Of a DNA stretch of 64,000 bases, positions 38,441-47,613 are shown piece after piece. Source of the stretch: Gammaproteobacteria bacterium (GTDB taxonomy: Bacteria; Pseudomonadota; Gammaproteobacteria; Steroidobacterales; Steroidobacteraceae). Each line of letters begins with the position of its first letter. The first letter of the stretch is position 1. The stretch spans positions 62,001 through 126,000 of the forward strand of contig JAJFKF010000018.1 in NCBI GenBank assembly GCA_021773365.1. The letters are read 5' to 3'. The position numbers and the translations under genes are program-made. The notes under the pieces are model-generated. The model did not search any database. It worked only from the letters and a program-made list of their open reading frames with translations, and was not told the DNA's origin.

Positions 38441-38540
38441 GTTCGATCACTCCTCAAGAGTTTTTTGATATCGGCCTCTTGGCCATCCTGTGTGGTCGGA
38501 CGGCCCTTGGCGGGCGCGCCGGTATCCACATTCGAAGTAC

Positions 38541-38567
38541 TTATCGGGCGCCGCGGCGACTTCTTTA
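38541..38567 (-). promoter_or_regulatory. Sigma-28 (FliA) promoter of fliC
   Basis: Minus strand TAAA (38567-38564), exactly 15 nt, CCCGATAA (38548-38541), one base from consensus TAAA-N15-GCCGATAA. Predicted +1 about 38530. The stretch 38441-38863 otherwise holds only the fliC leader and the divergent upstream region of the small gene at 38864; no gene seen. Confidence 0.8.
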
Positions 38568-38863
38568 GTGAGGAAATACAAAGAGTTATGCGCAGACAGG
38601 CGGGGCGCAAAGCGGGGCAGCCACTGTAACGGCCGCTTTCCGGAATTCCTTAACTGTCGCCAGCAGACCATCTGATTGCGGCCCGCTGTCGGACTAGCTA
38701 TCGGGCTGGCGGACACGCCATGGCGTGCCAGCGGCCGGTCCGAAGTGGTTTCAGTTTTTCTGAACAATACTTAAACACTTCAGAACACCAGAACCCGGCG
38801 CTTTGCGATCCTATCGCCACCGGAATACTCCGGAGCACATGCGAGGATCTTAAGGAGACCACC

Positions 38864-39076
38864 ATGATTCGCCTGACATATAGAAACGTACTCGGCTTTA
38901 TCGGCTCTGCAATCATGACCGTGGGTTCCTTCACCGTGCTGCAATCCTCCATCGCCGGCGGCAACGCCCACCGGGATACTGTCCGCGCCACGCCCATCGC
39001 ATTGCATTCGGCTACGATGGGTGCATGGCAAGTGGCACAGGAAGATCTCATCGTCGTAACCGCGCCCCGCGCCTGA
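38864..39076 (+). CDS. Small protein of unknown function, predicted single TM/signal
   Basis: 70 aa. The ATG at 38864 has AAGGAG (38852-38857) 6 nt upstream, one of the best ribosome sites in the window. N-terminus RLTYRNVLGFIGSAIMTVGSFTVLQSSIAGG looks like a signal peptide or membrane helix; the short tail ends QEDLIVVTAPRA. Ends inside the LysR gene (52-bp overlap, different frame), suggesting translational coupling. No family recognised. Possibly exported or an inner-membrane microprotein linked to the LysR regulator. Confidence 0.65.
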   Translation: MIRLTYRNVLGFIGSAIMTVGSFTVLQSSIAGGNAHRDTVRATPIALHSATMGAWQVAQEDLIVVTAPRA

Positions 39077-39996
39077 CCTCCACGACCCCGCGGCGCTTGC
39101 CACTGGCAAGCCTGCGGGTGTTCGTCGCCACCGCCGAACATCTTTCCTTCTCCCGCGCGGCCACCACGCTCGGCGTGACCATCGGCGCGGTCAGCATGCA
39201 GGTCCGCGCACTCGAGGAATATCTCAAGGCGCCGTTGTTCATGCGACGCGGCCGCGTAGTACAGCTCACCGGCGAAGGCGAGCGGCTACTGCCGAAGGTG
39301 CGCAACAGCCTCGCGCAGCTCGAGCGCGCCCTCAACGAGGCGCGCCAGGACGCGCGCACCGGCGCGCTGATGGTGAGCATGCTGTCCTCCTTCCTGCAGC
39401 AGTGGTTCATGCCCCGGCTGCCGGACTTCAACGAGCGCCACCCCGACATCGCCCTGCGCATGAACACCTCCGCATCGCTGGTGGACTTCCTGCATTCGGA
39501 TATCCAGGTAGCCATCCGCTTCGGTCTGGGTCAATGGCCGGGACTGCACGCGGAAAAATTGCTGGATGAATGGCTGGTGCCGGTGTGCACGCCGAAGCTT
39601 CTGGCCAGACATGGGCCGGTTTCGACCGCAGCGGATCTGAAGAAGTACCGCCTGCTGCACTCCACCTCTGAACCCTGGCGTGCCTGGTCCGATGGCCCAA
39701 CGCTTGATATCGAATGGGCGCCGACCGGCGCGAGCTTCGACGACTCGGTGGCCACCATCCGCGCGGCAGAGGCCGGCCAGGGACTTGTACTGGCACGCTG
39801 GAGCCTGGTGGAACAGGAGATCGAAACCGGGCAGCTGGCGGTAGCCAGTCGCAAGATCGTCACTACCCACCGCGCATACTACTTCGTCTGTCCGCCGTCG
39901 TATCTGACGCTGCCGAAGGTGACGGCCCTGCAGGCATGGATGAAAGACCAGGCACAGAAGGCACCGCGACCGCGACTGGATCCGTCGCTGGTGTAG
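39025..39996 (+). CDS. LysR-type transcriptional regulator (GcvA-like)
   Basis: 323 aa as ORF from 39025. Winged HTH LASLRVFVATAEHLSFSRAATTLGVTIGAVSMQVRALEE (about 27-65), then a periplasmic-binding-protein-like effector domain (LMVSMLSSFLQQWFMPRLPDFNERHP, VQVAIRFGLG-type, GLVLARWSLVEQEIETGQL). The N-terminal 25 residues are basic and may indicate a later true start. Convergent with flgL (22 bp gap), so it is unlikely to be part of the flagellar operon. Effector and target unknown. Confidence 0.88.
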   Translation: MASGTGRSHRRNRAPRLTSTTPRRLPLASLRVFVATAEHLSFSRAATTLGVTIGAVSMQVRALEEYLKAPLFMRRGRVVQLTGEGERLLPKVRNSLAQLERALNEARQDARTGALMVSMLSSFLQQWFMPRLPDFNERHPDIALRMNTSASLVDFLHSDIQVAIRFGLGQWPGLHAEKLLDEWLVPVCTPKLLARHGPVSTAADLKKYRLLHSTSEPWRAWSDGPTLDIEWAPTGASFDDSVATIRAAEAGQGLVLARWSLVEQEIETGQLAVASRKIVTTHRAYYFVCPPSYLTLPKVTALQAWMKDQAQKAPRPRLDPSLV

Positions 39997-40018
39997 CGGC
40001 GCCGATGCTTCAAAGCAC

Positions 40019-41221
40019 TCAGAAATAATTGAACAGCGACAGACCCTGCGTGCGCGCGAACGAGGCCTGCGCAGCTTCCAGGGCCGTGAGCTGCTGCTGC
40101 AGTCGCGTCAGCGCATCGGCATAGTCCAGGTCGCGCAGTTCCGACAGCAGGGTCTTGATGTTCAGCTCCACGTCGGCGTTGACGCTGGCCTGGGCATCAA
40201 TGGCGCTCAGACGGCTGCCCGCAGCCGAACGCACCTCCAGCATCTTTCCGAGCCCCTGATCGATATCGACGATGGAGCGATTGATCGTATTGCCCAGACG
40301 CGCCTTCGAGGCTGTGTCGCTCACCGGTGTATTCAGGGCGTCGGCGAAGGCCTGTACGATGCCGAAAAGGTCGGAGTTCCGGCTGGGTGAGACGGTGAAC
40401 TGGTCGCCCGCAGCGGGCTGGCCCGCCAGGTCGAACTGCGTGCCGGCAAAGGCAATGGCCTGACCGGGGGCGAAGGTACCGGCAGTCACCAACGTGCCAC
40501 CGCCATCGTGCACCTCGTAGTCGGTGGTGCTGGTGAAGGTCACGGTGTAGGTGTCGCCGTCATAGAGCGCCGGGTTGGTGACGCTGCTGGCGCCAATCAC
40601 GCCGCCGCCAGTGTTGGCCACCGCTGCGTCGGCAACAAAAGTGCCATTGCCGCTGCGAATGCTGAGAAACACCGCCGCTCCGCTGTCACCATCTGCTATG
40701 CGCCGATCCTGCCCGATCTGCAGCATGCGCACGCCCTGATCACCGTTGTAGGTCACCACGCCAGCCTGCACGGAAAACGGCTGCGTGCGGGTCTTGTAAC
40801 CGCCAAACAGGTAATCCCCTGTGCCGTCCTGCGCATTGGCCAGTTCCACCAGCGCATCGAGCTGCTGTTCAACTTCAGTGCCAATTGCCGCGCGCGTCTC
40901 ATTTGTCTGCGTGGCATTGGCGGCCAGCACGGCCAGCTCACGCAGCCGCTGCAACACCCCGCCGATCTGTCCTATCGTGCTTTCCTCCAGACTGAGGCGG
41001 CTGCGCGCCAGTTCGGCGTTGCGCGCGTACTGCGAAGTTTGTTGCAGGGCGCCGTCGAGTTGCAGCGAGCGGGTCGCGGCCACCGGATCCTCGGCAGGGC
41101 GGGAAAAACGCTGGCCAGTGGAGACCTGCAATTGCGTGCGACTGAGGTTCGCCTGCAGGGTCTGCACCGCCTGCAGCCAGGCCTGGCGAGTGGATGTAGC
41201 GGTGACTCTGAACGCCGTCAT
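40019..41221 (-). CDS. flgL: Flagellar hook-filament junction protein FlgL
   Basis: 400 aa. Flagellin-like N-terminus (TSTRQAWLQAVQTLQANLSRTQLQVSTGQRFSRPAEDPVAA) and C-terminus (LLSELRDLDYADALTRLQQQLTALEAAQASFARTQGLSLFNYF). Hook-associated protein 3. Last gene of the flgB-flgL operon, 6 bp after flgK. Confidence 0.95.
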   Translation of the reverse strand: MTAFRVTATSTRQAWLQAVQTLQANLSRTQLQVSTGQRFSRPAEDPVAATRSLQLDGALQQTSQYARNAELARSRLSLEESTIGQIGGVLQRLRELAVLAANATQTNETRAAIGTEVEQQLDALVELANAQDGTGDYLFGGYKTRTQPFSVQAGVVTYNGDQGVRMLQIGQDRRIADGDSGAAVFLSIRSGNGTFVADAAVANTGGGVIGASSVTNPALYDGDTYTVTFTSTTDYEVHDGGGTLVTAGTFAPGQAIAFAGTQFDLAGQPAAGDQFTVSPSRNSDLFGIVQAFADALNTPVSDTASKARLGNTINRSIVDIDQGLGKMLEVRSAAGSRLSAIDAQASVNADVELNIKTLLSELRDLDYADALTRLQQQLTALEAAQASFARTQGLSLFNYF

Positions 41222-41227
41222 GATGCC

Positions 41228-43123
41228 TCAGCGCTGAAAAGCGGACAAAAGGGTCTGGAACATGGAGTTGGCCACGGAGATGGTCTGCGCCGCAGCCTGG
41301 TAAGCCTGCTGCCAGCGCAGCATGTCGGCCGCCTCCTCGTCGAGATTGACGCCCGAGGTAGCAAGCACCTGCTCGCGTGCCTGCGCGGCAATGGCCGACT
41401 GTGCCTCGCGATTCAATGCCGCCTGCTGGGCCTTGGAGCCGATGCTGCCGACGAGTGAGCCGAAGGTATCGGAAATGCTGGCGGTGCCGCCGGCCAGCAC
41501 GGCCTGATTCTGCAACTGTGCCAGCTGCAGAGCGTTGCGATTGTCGCCGACGCCGCCGGAGTTGCTTTGTATCGTGAACGTGTCGTTCACGGCCGGGGCG
41601 CCGGTGATCTGTACCCGCCAGCCGTTGATGTCGATGTCACCGCCGCCGGTATAAGCGAATGAACCGGCGCCGTTGACGCTGTAGGTGCTGTCCGTGAGGA
41701 ATTCGATGGTCACCGTGTCAAGCAACGCCCCGTCGCTGACGTCCAGCACTTCTCCGGCGCTCACGGCACCGCTACCGGTATTGGTGCCGGCCGCTGAGGT
41801 GCGGATGGGTGCGGCAGCAGCCACCGCGCGCGGGTCGGAGATCGCGGTCTGCAGCGTGGCGGCGCCGAGCCGGGTGGGCCGCAGCAGGAAGCGGTCGCCG
41901 GCATTGGCCGTGCCGCTGAGGACGATGGACAAACCATCAGCCACGAAGGGATCGGCGCCGGTGCCTGATCCGGTCAGGGCAACGGCCTGGCCGTCGCTAC
42001 CACGCAGCAGACCGTAGTTCGCACCGTCATAGCGCAGAGAATAATCCTCGGCAGTGAGCCCGGAGATATCACTGATGCTGAATGCCACGCTGGCGGAGCC
42101 TGTATTGCTCTCATCGGCCAGTGCCTGCGGCGGGCTCAGCGTGAACAGATCCGCACCCAGCGCACCGGTGAGATCCATGCCCTCGCGGTGCTGGGCGTTG
42201 ACACTCAGCGCCAGCGCAGTGGCCACCTGGCCGAGGGCATTGCGCGCCGGATCGAGTAACTCCGTGCGCGCCTGCAGGAGTCCGCCGAGTTTTCCGCCAT
42301 CCGACAGTGCGCTGGTCACCAGCTGGCTGGAGCCCCCGCCGCCCCGGTAGATCACGTCAAGGCGGCTGGGATCGAACTCATTGAGTCCTGCCTCCAGCCC
42401 CAGCACCTGCGAACGCAGCACTATCGCCTGGCCGCTGCCGATAAAAACATTCACCGAGCCGTCGGGCTCGTCCAGCACCGTCATGTTCGTCAGGGCGGAG
42501 AGCTTCTCCAGCGCCTGGTCGCGCTGGTCGAGCAGGTCGTTGGGCGGCTGGCCGAGGCCGGCCGTGGCCTTGACGATGTCATCGTTGTAGCGCGCGATGG
42601 TGGTGGCCAGGCTGTTGATCTCGGTGATGGTGCTGCGGATGCGGCCGTTGAGGTCGCGCTCAATGTCGTTCAGCCGCGAATCGGTACTGCTGAAGCGATC
42701 CGCCAGACTCTGCGCTTGCGCCAGCAGCAACTGGCGCGCAGGCAGCGAGGCCGGATCGTTGGACACGTCCTGCCAGGCGTTGAAGAACGATTGCATCCCG
42801 CTGGCGATACCGGCGTTGGGATTGCCCAGCAGGTCATCAAGCTGGTTGGCGAAAGAGCTGAAGGCATCGAGCTGGCCCAGCGAGGAACTGGAGGTGCGCA
42901 GCTGGTTGATGCCGAACTGGTCGAAGATGCGGCGGACGGACGCCACTTCCACACCGGTGCCGACATAGCCGTAGCCGAAGCCCTGCGGCGTACGGGAAGC
43001 CAGATCCACACGCTGGCGGCTGTAGCCCTCGGTGCTGGCGTTGGCAACATTATTGGCCGTCGTGGACAGCCCACGCTGAAAGGCGAGCAGCCCCGATAGC
43101 CCGATTTGCAGAACGTCCGTCAT
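41228..43123 (-). CDS. flgK: Flagellar hook-associated protein FlgK
   Basis: 631 aa. N-terminal rod/hook signature LLAFQRGLSTTANNVANASTEGYSRQRVDL and C-terminal SGVNLDEEAADMLRWQQAYQAAAQTISVANSMFQTLLSAF. Junction protein between hook and FlgL. 4 bp after flgJ, so transcribed with the basal-body genes. Confidence 0.96.
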   Translation of the reverse strand: MTDVLQIGLSGLLAFQRGLSTTANNVANASTEGYSRQRVDLASRTPQGFGYGYVGTGVEVASVRRIFDQFGINQLRTSSSSLGQLDAFSSFANQLDDLLGNPNAGIASGMQSFFNAWQDVSNDPASLPARQLLLAQAQSLADRFSSTDSRLNDIERDLNGRIRSTITEINSLATTIARYNDDIVKATAGLGQPPNDLLDQRDQALEKLSALTNMTVLDEPDGSVNVFIGSGQAIVLRSQVLGLEAGLNEFDPSRLDVIYRGGGGSSQLVTSALSDGGKLGGLLQARTELLDPARNALGQVATALALSVNAQHREGMDLTGALGADLFTLSPPQALADESNTGSASVAFSISDISGLTAEDYSLRYDGANYGLLRGSDGQAVALTGSGTGADPFVADGLSIVLSGTANAGDRFLLRPTRLGAATLQTAISDPRAVAAAAPIRTSAAGTNTGSGAVSAGEVLDVSDGALLDTVTIEFLTDSTYSVNGAGSFAYTGGGDIDINGWRVQITGAPAVNDTFTIQSNSGGVGDNRNALQLAQLQNQAVLAGGTASISDTFGSLVGSIGSKAQQAALNREAQSAIAAQAREQVLATSGVNLDEEAADMLRWQQAYQAAAQTISVANSMFQTLLSAFQR

Positions 43124-43127
43124 GTAC

Positions 43128-44045
43128 TCATGCCTCTGGGATTGTCCAGTTCATCGGCGCCAGGTCCGGGGTCTTGAGCGTGGCCATGGCTTCACGCAGG
43201 GTGGAACCACCCCATATGCCTTTGATCTTGCTTGAATATTCGGGGTCGGTGGCATAGCCGCTGCGGCCCATGGCATCGGCGAATCCCTCCACCGTACCGC
43301 CCTGTTCGCGCACCGCCTGGTAACGTGGACTGGAGGCGATGAGCCGGACGTAATCCTGAAAACTCTCCGCCAGCGATCCGTAGCTGCGAAAGCTCGCCTG
43401 GCGGGGCACGGGCAGACCGCCCTCCACCTCCATCGTGCGCGCGGCAACCTTCGCACCGTTCCACTGCTCACCGACCTTGATGCCGAAGAGGTTGAAGCTG
43501 CTGCCACCCGCCGCACCCGGCACCACATGCTTTCCCCAGCCGGTCTCAACGGCAGCCTGCGCCACCAGCCCCAGCGGATGCACGCCCAGTTCCGCCGCAG
43601 CCTTGCGCGCGTGCGGCAGGATCTCGCGGACAAACTCGCCCGGACTGGCCGGCCGCCACGCCTGCGCGCCACCCGTTGCTGCCGCCCCTTCGACCGCAGG
43701 CGGCGCGCCGGGCGCCTGCGCGGCCAGCTGCCGCATCAGCAGTTCCGCGATACCCAGGCCCTTTCCCTGACCGTGCGCCAACTCGGTGGCAATCTGTTTG
43801 TCGAACATGCTTTCGTAGAATTTTCCGGCGTCGCTGTCGAACATGCCCTCGCCCAGCCTGGCCTCGCGCATGCCTTTGAGCATCATCTCCAGGAACAGCG
43901 CCTCGAACTGCCGCGCGACCTTCTCCAGCGCCTCGGGCGAGCGCTCCTGTGCCTCGACCTTCAGGCGCGCAAGCGCGGCGAAGTCGGTGTAGGAACCGGC
44001 ATCGGCGGGCGCCATGGGAAGGAGGGGAAGGGCGAGTTTGTCCAT
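43128..44045 (-). CDS. flgJ: Flagellar rod assembly protein / muramidase FlgJ
   Basis: 305 aa, two-domain type. N-terminal rod-binding domain (KVARQFEALFLEMMLKGMREARLGEGMFDSD), Pro/Ala linker, C-terminal glucosaminidase domain (EFVREILPHARKAAAELGVHPLGLVAQAAVETGWGKHV with catalytic Glu, and NLFGIKVGEQWNG). Cuts peptidoglycan for rod passage. Stop/start contact with flgI (1-bp overlap). Confidence 0.95.
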   Translation of the reverse strand: MDKLALPLLPMAPADAGSYTDFAALARLKVEAQERSPEALEKVARQFEALFLEMMLKGMREARLGEGMFDSDAGKFYESMFDKQIATELAHGQGKGLGIAELLMRQLAAQAPGAPPAVEGAAATGGAQAWRPASPGEFVREILPHARKAAAELGVHPLGLVAQAAVETGWGKHVVPGAAGGSSFNLFGIKVGEQWNGAKVAARTMEVEGGLPVPRQASFRSYGSLAESFQDYVRLIASSPRYQAVREQGGTVEGFADAMGRSGYATDPEYSSKIKGIWGGSTLREAMATLKTPDLAPMNWTIPEA

Positions 44046-45151
44046 CAGATCACGATAAGCTCCGCGCGCAGCGCGCCGGCTTCGCGCAACGCCTCGAGAA
44101 TGGCCACCAGATCACCGGGCGCGGCGCCGACCTCATTGATCGCGCGCACAATCTCGTCCAGTCCCACGCCGGGCTGGAACAGGAAGGCATTGCCGCGCTC
44201 CTGCTCCACCTCGATCTGCGAGTCCGGCACCACCACCGTCTGCCCGCCCCGCGACAACGGTCCGGGCTGGCTGACTAACAGATCTTCCTTGATGGTGACC
44301 GACATCGAACCGTGCGCCACAGCTGCCGGCATCACGCGCACATGATTGCCAATGACCACCGTGCCGGTGCGTGAGTTGACGATAACCCGCGCGGCAGCAT
44401 CACCGGGCTCAAACTCCAGATTCTCGATGACGGACACGAAGGCAATGCGCTGACTGGAATCGACTGGCGCCTGCACCCGCACCGATGTGGCGTCCAGGGT
44501 CACCGCAGTCCCCACGCCCAATTCGCCATTGATGCGTTCGGCAAGCCTGGAGGCGGTGGTGAAGTCCGCGCTGTTGAGATTGAGAACAACAAACTCCCCC
44601 TCCGCGAACCGGTTCGGGCTGGCGCGCTCCACCGTCGCTCCGCCGGGCACGCGGCCCGCGCTCGGCACATTCAATGAAACGCGCGAACCGTCCCTCCCTT
44701 CGATACCGAACCCGCTGACGATCATGTTCCCCTGCGCCACCGCATATACCTGTCCGTCCAGACCCTTCAACGGCGCTACCAGCAAGGTGCCACCCCGCAG
44801 GCTCTTGGCATTGCCGATAGACGACACCGTCACATCGATGGTCTGCCCCGGCTTGGCAAAAGCCGGCAGCGTGGCATTCACCGCCACCGCCGCCACGTTC
44901 TTCAGCTGCGGATTCACATCAGCTGGCACCACCACGCCGAGTTGCGCCAACATGTTCTTCAGACTCTGAACAGTGAACGGCGCCTGGCTGGTCTGATCGC
45001 CCGTGCCATCGAGACCCACCACCAGGCCATAACCGATCAACTGGTTCCCTCGCACACCTGCGACATGCGTAAGGTCCTTGATCCGTTCCGCGTGCGCGGA
45101 GCCGGAGATAACAAGCAGCATGGCGGCACAAAATTGCATCTTTAATTTCAT
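44045..45151 (-). CDS. flgI: Flagellar P-ring protein FlgI
   Basis: 368 aa from the ATG at 45151, which gives a clean signal peptide ([17 protein letters not shown], cleavage about residue 21); the longer frame to 45205 would run into flgH. Conserved [32 protein letters not shown] and [10 protein letters not shown]-like regions. Periplasmic ring around the rod in the peptidoglycan layer. Confidence 0.96.
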   Translation of the reverse strand: MKLKMQFCAAMLLVISGSAHAERIKDLTHVAGVRGNQLIGYGLVVGLDGTGDQTSQAPFTVQSLKNMLAQLGVVVPADVNPQLKNVAAVAVNATLPAFAKPGQTIDVTVSSIGNAKSLRGGTLLVAPLKGLDGQVYAVAQGNMIVSGFGIEGRDGSRVSLNVPSAGRVPGGATVERASPNRFAEGEFVVLNLNSADFTTASRLAERINGELGVGTAVTLDATSVRVQAPVDSSQRIAFVSVIENLEFEPGDAAARVIVNSRTGTVVIGNHVRVMPAAVAHGSMSVTIKEDLLVSQPGPLSRGGQTVVVPDSQIEVEQERGNAFLFQPGVGLDEIVRAINEVGAAPGDLVAILEALREAGALRAELIVI

Positions 45152-45162
45152 GGACAAAACTC

Positions 45163-45834
45163 TCAGTAAGGCCACATCGACGAATTGAAGAACCGTGCCA
45201 GCCACCCCGCCCGATTGGCATTGGCCAGCTGCCCCCGCCCGCTGTAGCGGATACGCGCCTCCGCTACCTTGTCGGAGGTCACCGTGTTGTCCGGCGCAAT
45301 GTCATACGGACGCACAATCCCGGAAACGCGCACCAACTCGTCTCCCTGGTTGAGCGTCAACCACTTCTCCCCCTCGATCAGCAGATTCCCGTTCGGCAAC
45401 CGCTCGATCACCGTAACGGTCACGCTCCCTACCAGGCTGTTGCTCTGGTTGCTGGCCCCCTCCCCGGTAAACTCCCGCTGCCCGTCAACAGACATATCCA
45501 GGATAGGCGTACCACTGGCCGTCACCGGCCGCCCGCCGAGTGTGGGTCCGCCCAGGCTGGTGGTGCTCTCCTTGCTGGTCTCGGTGCTGGAGCTCTTCGA
45601 GGCGTTTGTGGTTTCCACCAGTCGAATGGTGAGAATGTCGCCGGCACGCCGGGCCTTTAGATCCTCGAAATAGGCCACATCGCGCCCGGTCTGATAGATG
45701 GCACCCGGCGTGGTGACGGTGTCCGGAACGGAATAGGCCACCCGTGGCGGTGGCGGCTCGCCCTGGCCGGACATGAGGCCACAACCGGCAGTCAGCATCA
45801 CAAGCGCAAGCAGGGAAGAAAGCCGGTGAATCAT
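45163..45834 (-). CDS. flgH: Flagellar L-ring lipoprotein FlgH
   Basis: 223 aa. Lipobox LTAGC with C18 as lipid-anchored residue, then [24 protein letters not shown], and [35 protein letters not shown], the FlgH signature. Outer-membrane L ring. 11 bp upstream of flgI and 18 bp after flgG. Confidence 0.96.
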   Translation of the reverse strand: MIHRLSSLLALVMLTAGCGLMSGQGEPPPPRVAYSVPDTVTTPGAIYQTGRDVAYFEDLKARRAGDILTIRLVETTNASKSSSTETSKESTTSLGGPTLGGRPVTASGTPILDMSVDGQREFTGEGASNQSNSLVGSVTVTVIERLPNGNLLIEGEKWLTLNQGDELVRVSGIVRPYDIAPDNTVTSDKVAEARIRYSGRGQLANANRAGWLARFFNSSMWPY

Positions 45835-45852
45835 GATGATGGCGCCCCAGGT

Positions 45853-46638
45853 TCAAAGATTGTTTGTCAGGTATTGCAGCATGCGGTCGGTGGTGGACAC
45901 AGCCTTGGAATTCATTTCATAGGCACGCTGGGTCTCGATCATGTTGACCAGTTCCTCCACCACATTGACGTTGGAGGCTTCCAGCACACCCTGGGCCAGG
46001 CTGCCCAGGCCGTTCAGGCCCGGGGTGCCCACCTGCGGCGGTCCGCTGGCCACCGATTCGAGCAGCAGATTTCCGCCACGCGGTTGCAGGCCGGAAGGAT
46101 TGATGAAGTCTGTCAGCTGCAGCGTGCCAATCTGCTGGGGCGCGGTTTGCCCACCGATATTGGCCGTGATGGTGCCGTCGGCGGCAACGATGAGCGCGGT
46201 GGCGCCGGCAGGAACAGTGACAGGCGGCTGCAGCGAGAAACCCTCGGCAGTAACCATGTTGCCTTGTGAGTCGACCTTGAAGGAGCCATTGCGGGTATAG
46301 CCGGTGCTGCCATCCGGCAGCAGAATCTGGAAAAAGCCGCGGCCCTCGATAGCCATGTCAAAGGCACTGCCCGTCTGCACCAGGCTGCCCTGCGTGTAAA
46401 GCTTCTCATTGGCGACGATGCGCGAGCCGGTGCCGAGGTGCAGGCCGGTGGGGCTCTGCGTGTCCTGCGAGGTCTGCGCGCCAACCTGATGCAGATTCTG
46501 GTACAGCAGGTCCTCGAATACAGCGCGGTCGCGCTTGAAACCATTGGTATTGACGTTGGCGAGGTTGTTCGAGATCACCGTCATGCGCATTTGCTGCGCG
46601 TCTAATCCGGTTTTGGCGGCCCAGAGTGCGGGGTTCAT
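45853..46638 (-). CDS. flgG: Distal rod protein FlgG
   Basis: 261 aa, canonical length. [45 protein letters not shown] at the N-terminus and [35 protein letters not shown] at the C-terminus. Distal rod. 15 bp after flgF. Confidence 0.96.
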   Translation of the reverse strand: MNPALWAAKTGLDAQQMRMTVISNNLANVNTNGFKRDRAVFEDLLYQNLHQVGAQTSQDTQSPTGLHLGTGSRIVANEKLYTQGSLVQTGSAFDMAIEGRGFFQILLPDGSTGYTRNGSFKVDSQGNMVTAEGFSLQPPVTVPAGATALIVAADGTITANIGGQTAPQQIGTLQLTDFINPSGLQPRGGNLLLESVASGPPQVGTPGLNGLGSLAQGVLEASNVNVVEELVNMIETQRAYEMNSKAVSTTDRMLQYLTNNL

Positions 46639-46653
46639 TATGAGGGTCCTTGA

Positions 46654-47394
46654 TTAAATGAGATTCAGCATCTTGGTGGCGGTGGCAGCGTTCTCTTCGG
46701 CCATGGTCATGGCCTTGACCTGCAGATCGAAGAGGCGGGCCAGTTCGATGAGCTGGATCATCGATTGTGAGGCGTTGACGTTGCTGGCCTCGAGCGCGCC
46801 TGAGACCAGCCGCACTGAAGCATCGGCCGGAGCGCTGCTGCCGTCTTTCATGCGCACCAGGCCGTCATTGCCCTTGGCAAGTTCGGCGACCGCCGGGTCA
46901 ACCAGCTTGATGCGCGCGACGCTGGCGAGGGTTTCGGGACCGAGGCCCTGCGGAACGATGGAGATGGTGCCATCGCCGCCGATGGCCAGCTGTGTGCTGG
47001 GCGGTACCGTGACCGGGCCGCCGTCACCCAGTACGGGATGACCGGTGGCGGTTTCCAGGATGCCGGTGGAGGTAATTCGCAGGTTCCCCGCGCGGGTGTA
47101 GGCCTCGCTGCCGTCCGGAGCCTGGATGGCGATCCAGCCGCTGCCCTGAATGGCGATGTCAAGTTTGCGGCCGGTTTCGTGCAGGGTGCCGGAACCAGGG
47201 TCGAAGCCGAGGTTTTCCGCTACGGCGTTGGCGCGGGTGGGGTAGCCGGCGCCGTACACCGGGTATGTCGAGAAGCGGTGCAGGTCGGCACGGAAGCCGT
47301 CGGTGCTGGCGTTGGCCATATTGTGGTTGTTCACGGCCTGCGCCTGCAGGATCTGCTTGGCGCCGGTCATGGCTACGTAGAGCATCTTGTCCAT
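46654..47394 (-). CDS. flgF: Proximal/distal rod protein FlgF
   Basis: 246 aa. DKMLYVAMTGAKQILQAQAVNNHNMANASTDGFRADL at the N-terminus and NVNASQSMIQLIELARLFDLQVKAMTMAEENAATATKML at the C-terminus, both rod-type coiled regions. Separated from upstream flgE by a 219-bp gap that contains a structured repeat instead of the usual short spacer. Confidence 0.94.
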   Translation of the reverse strand: MDKMLYVAMTGAKQILQAQAVNNHNMANASTDGFRADLHRFSTYPVYGAGYPTRANAVAENLGFDPGSGTLHETGRKLDIAIQGSGWIAIQAPDGSEAYTRAGNLRITSTGILETATGHPVLGDGGPVTVPPSTQLAIGGDGTISIVPQGLGPETLASVARIKLVDPAVAELAKGNDGLVRMKDGSSAPADASVRLVSGALEASNVNASQSMIQLIELARLFDLQVKAMTMAEENAATATKMLNLI

Positions 47395-47433
47395 GGGTTG
47401 TCGTTTCTCTTGCCTGGTCTCTAGGTTCTAACC

Positions 47434-47548
47434 GGAGGTTCGGTACGGGGAGGGGTTTTCCGGGCCGCCGTGAATACATCCCTGTAGGCTGCGGGAAAAA
47501 CTTCCTGTTTTTCACGCCCCGGAAAACCCCTCCCCGTACCGAATCTCC
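47434..47548. repeat. Structured repeat, copy B, inside the flg operon
   Basis: Arms 47434-47464 and 47518-47548 are inverted repeats with one mismatch in 31; the 53-nt core contains CATCCCTGTAGGCTGCGGG and AAAAACTTCCTGTTTTT. The core aligns with copy A at 19177-19232, while arm sequences differ between copies but stay complementary within each. Lies between flgE stop (47614) and flgF start (47394), so it is in the operon transcript and could adjust expression of downstream genes. Confidence 0.8.
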
Positions 47549-47613
47549 TTCCGCCTCAGTTGCCGGAACTTGTCTCTGAAGTTGCCTCGAAAGAGCGGAA
47601 CTGGCTGCTCTCC

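Noticed and set aside
38468-38475. GCCGATAT as sigma-28 -10 for fliC
   Set aside because: Good -10 match, but the -35 at the required 15-nt spacing is CACA; the site at 38541-38567 has TAAA at exact spacing.
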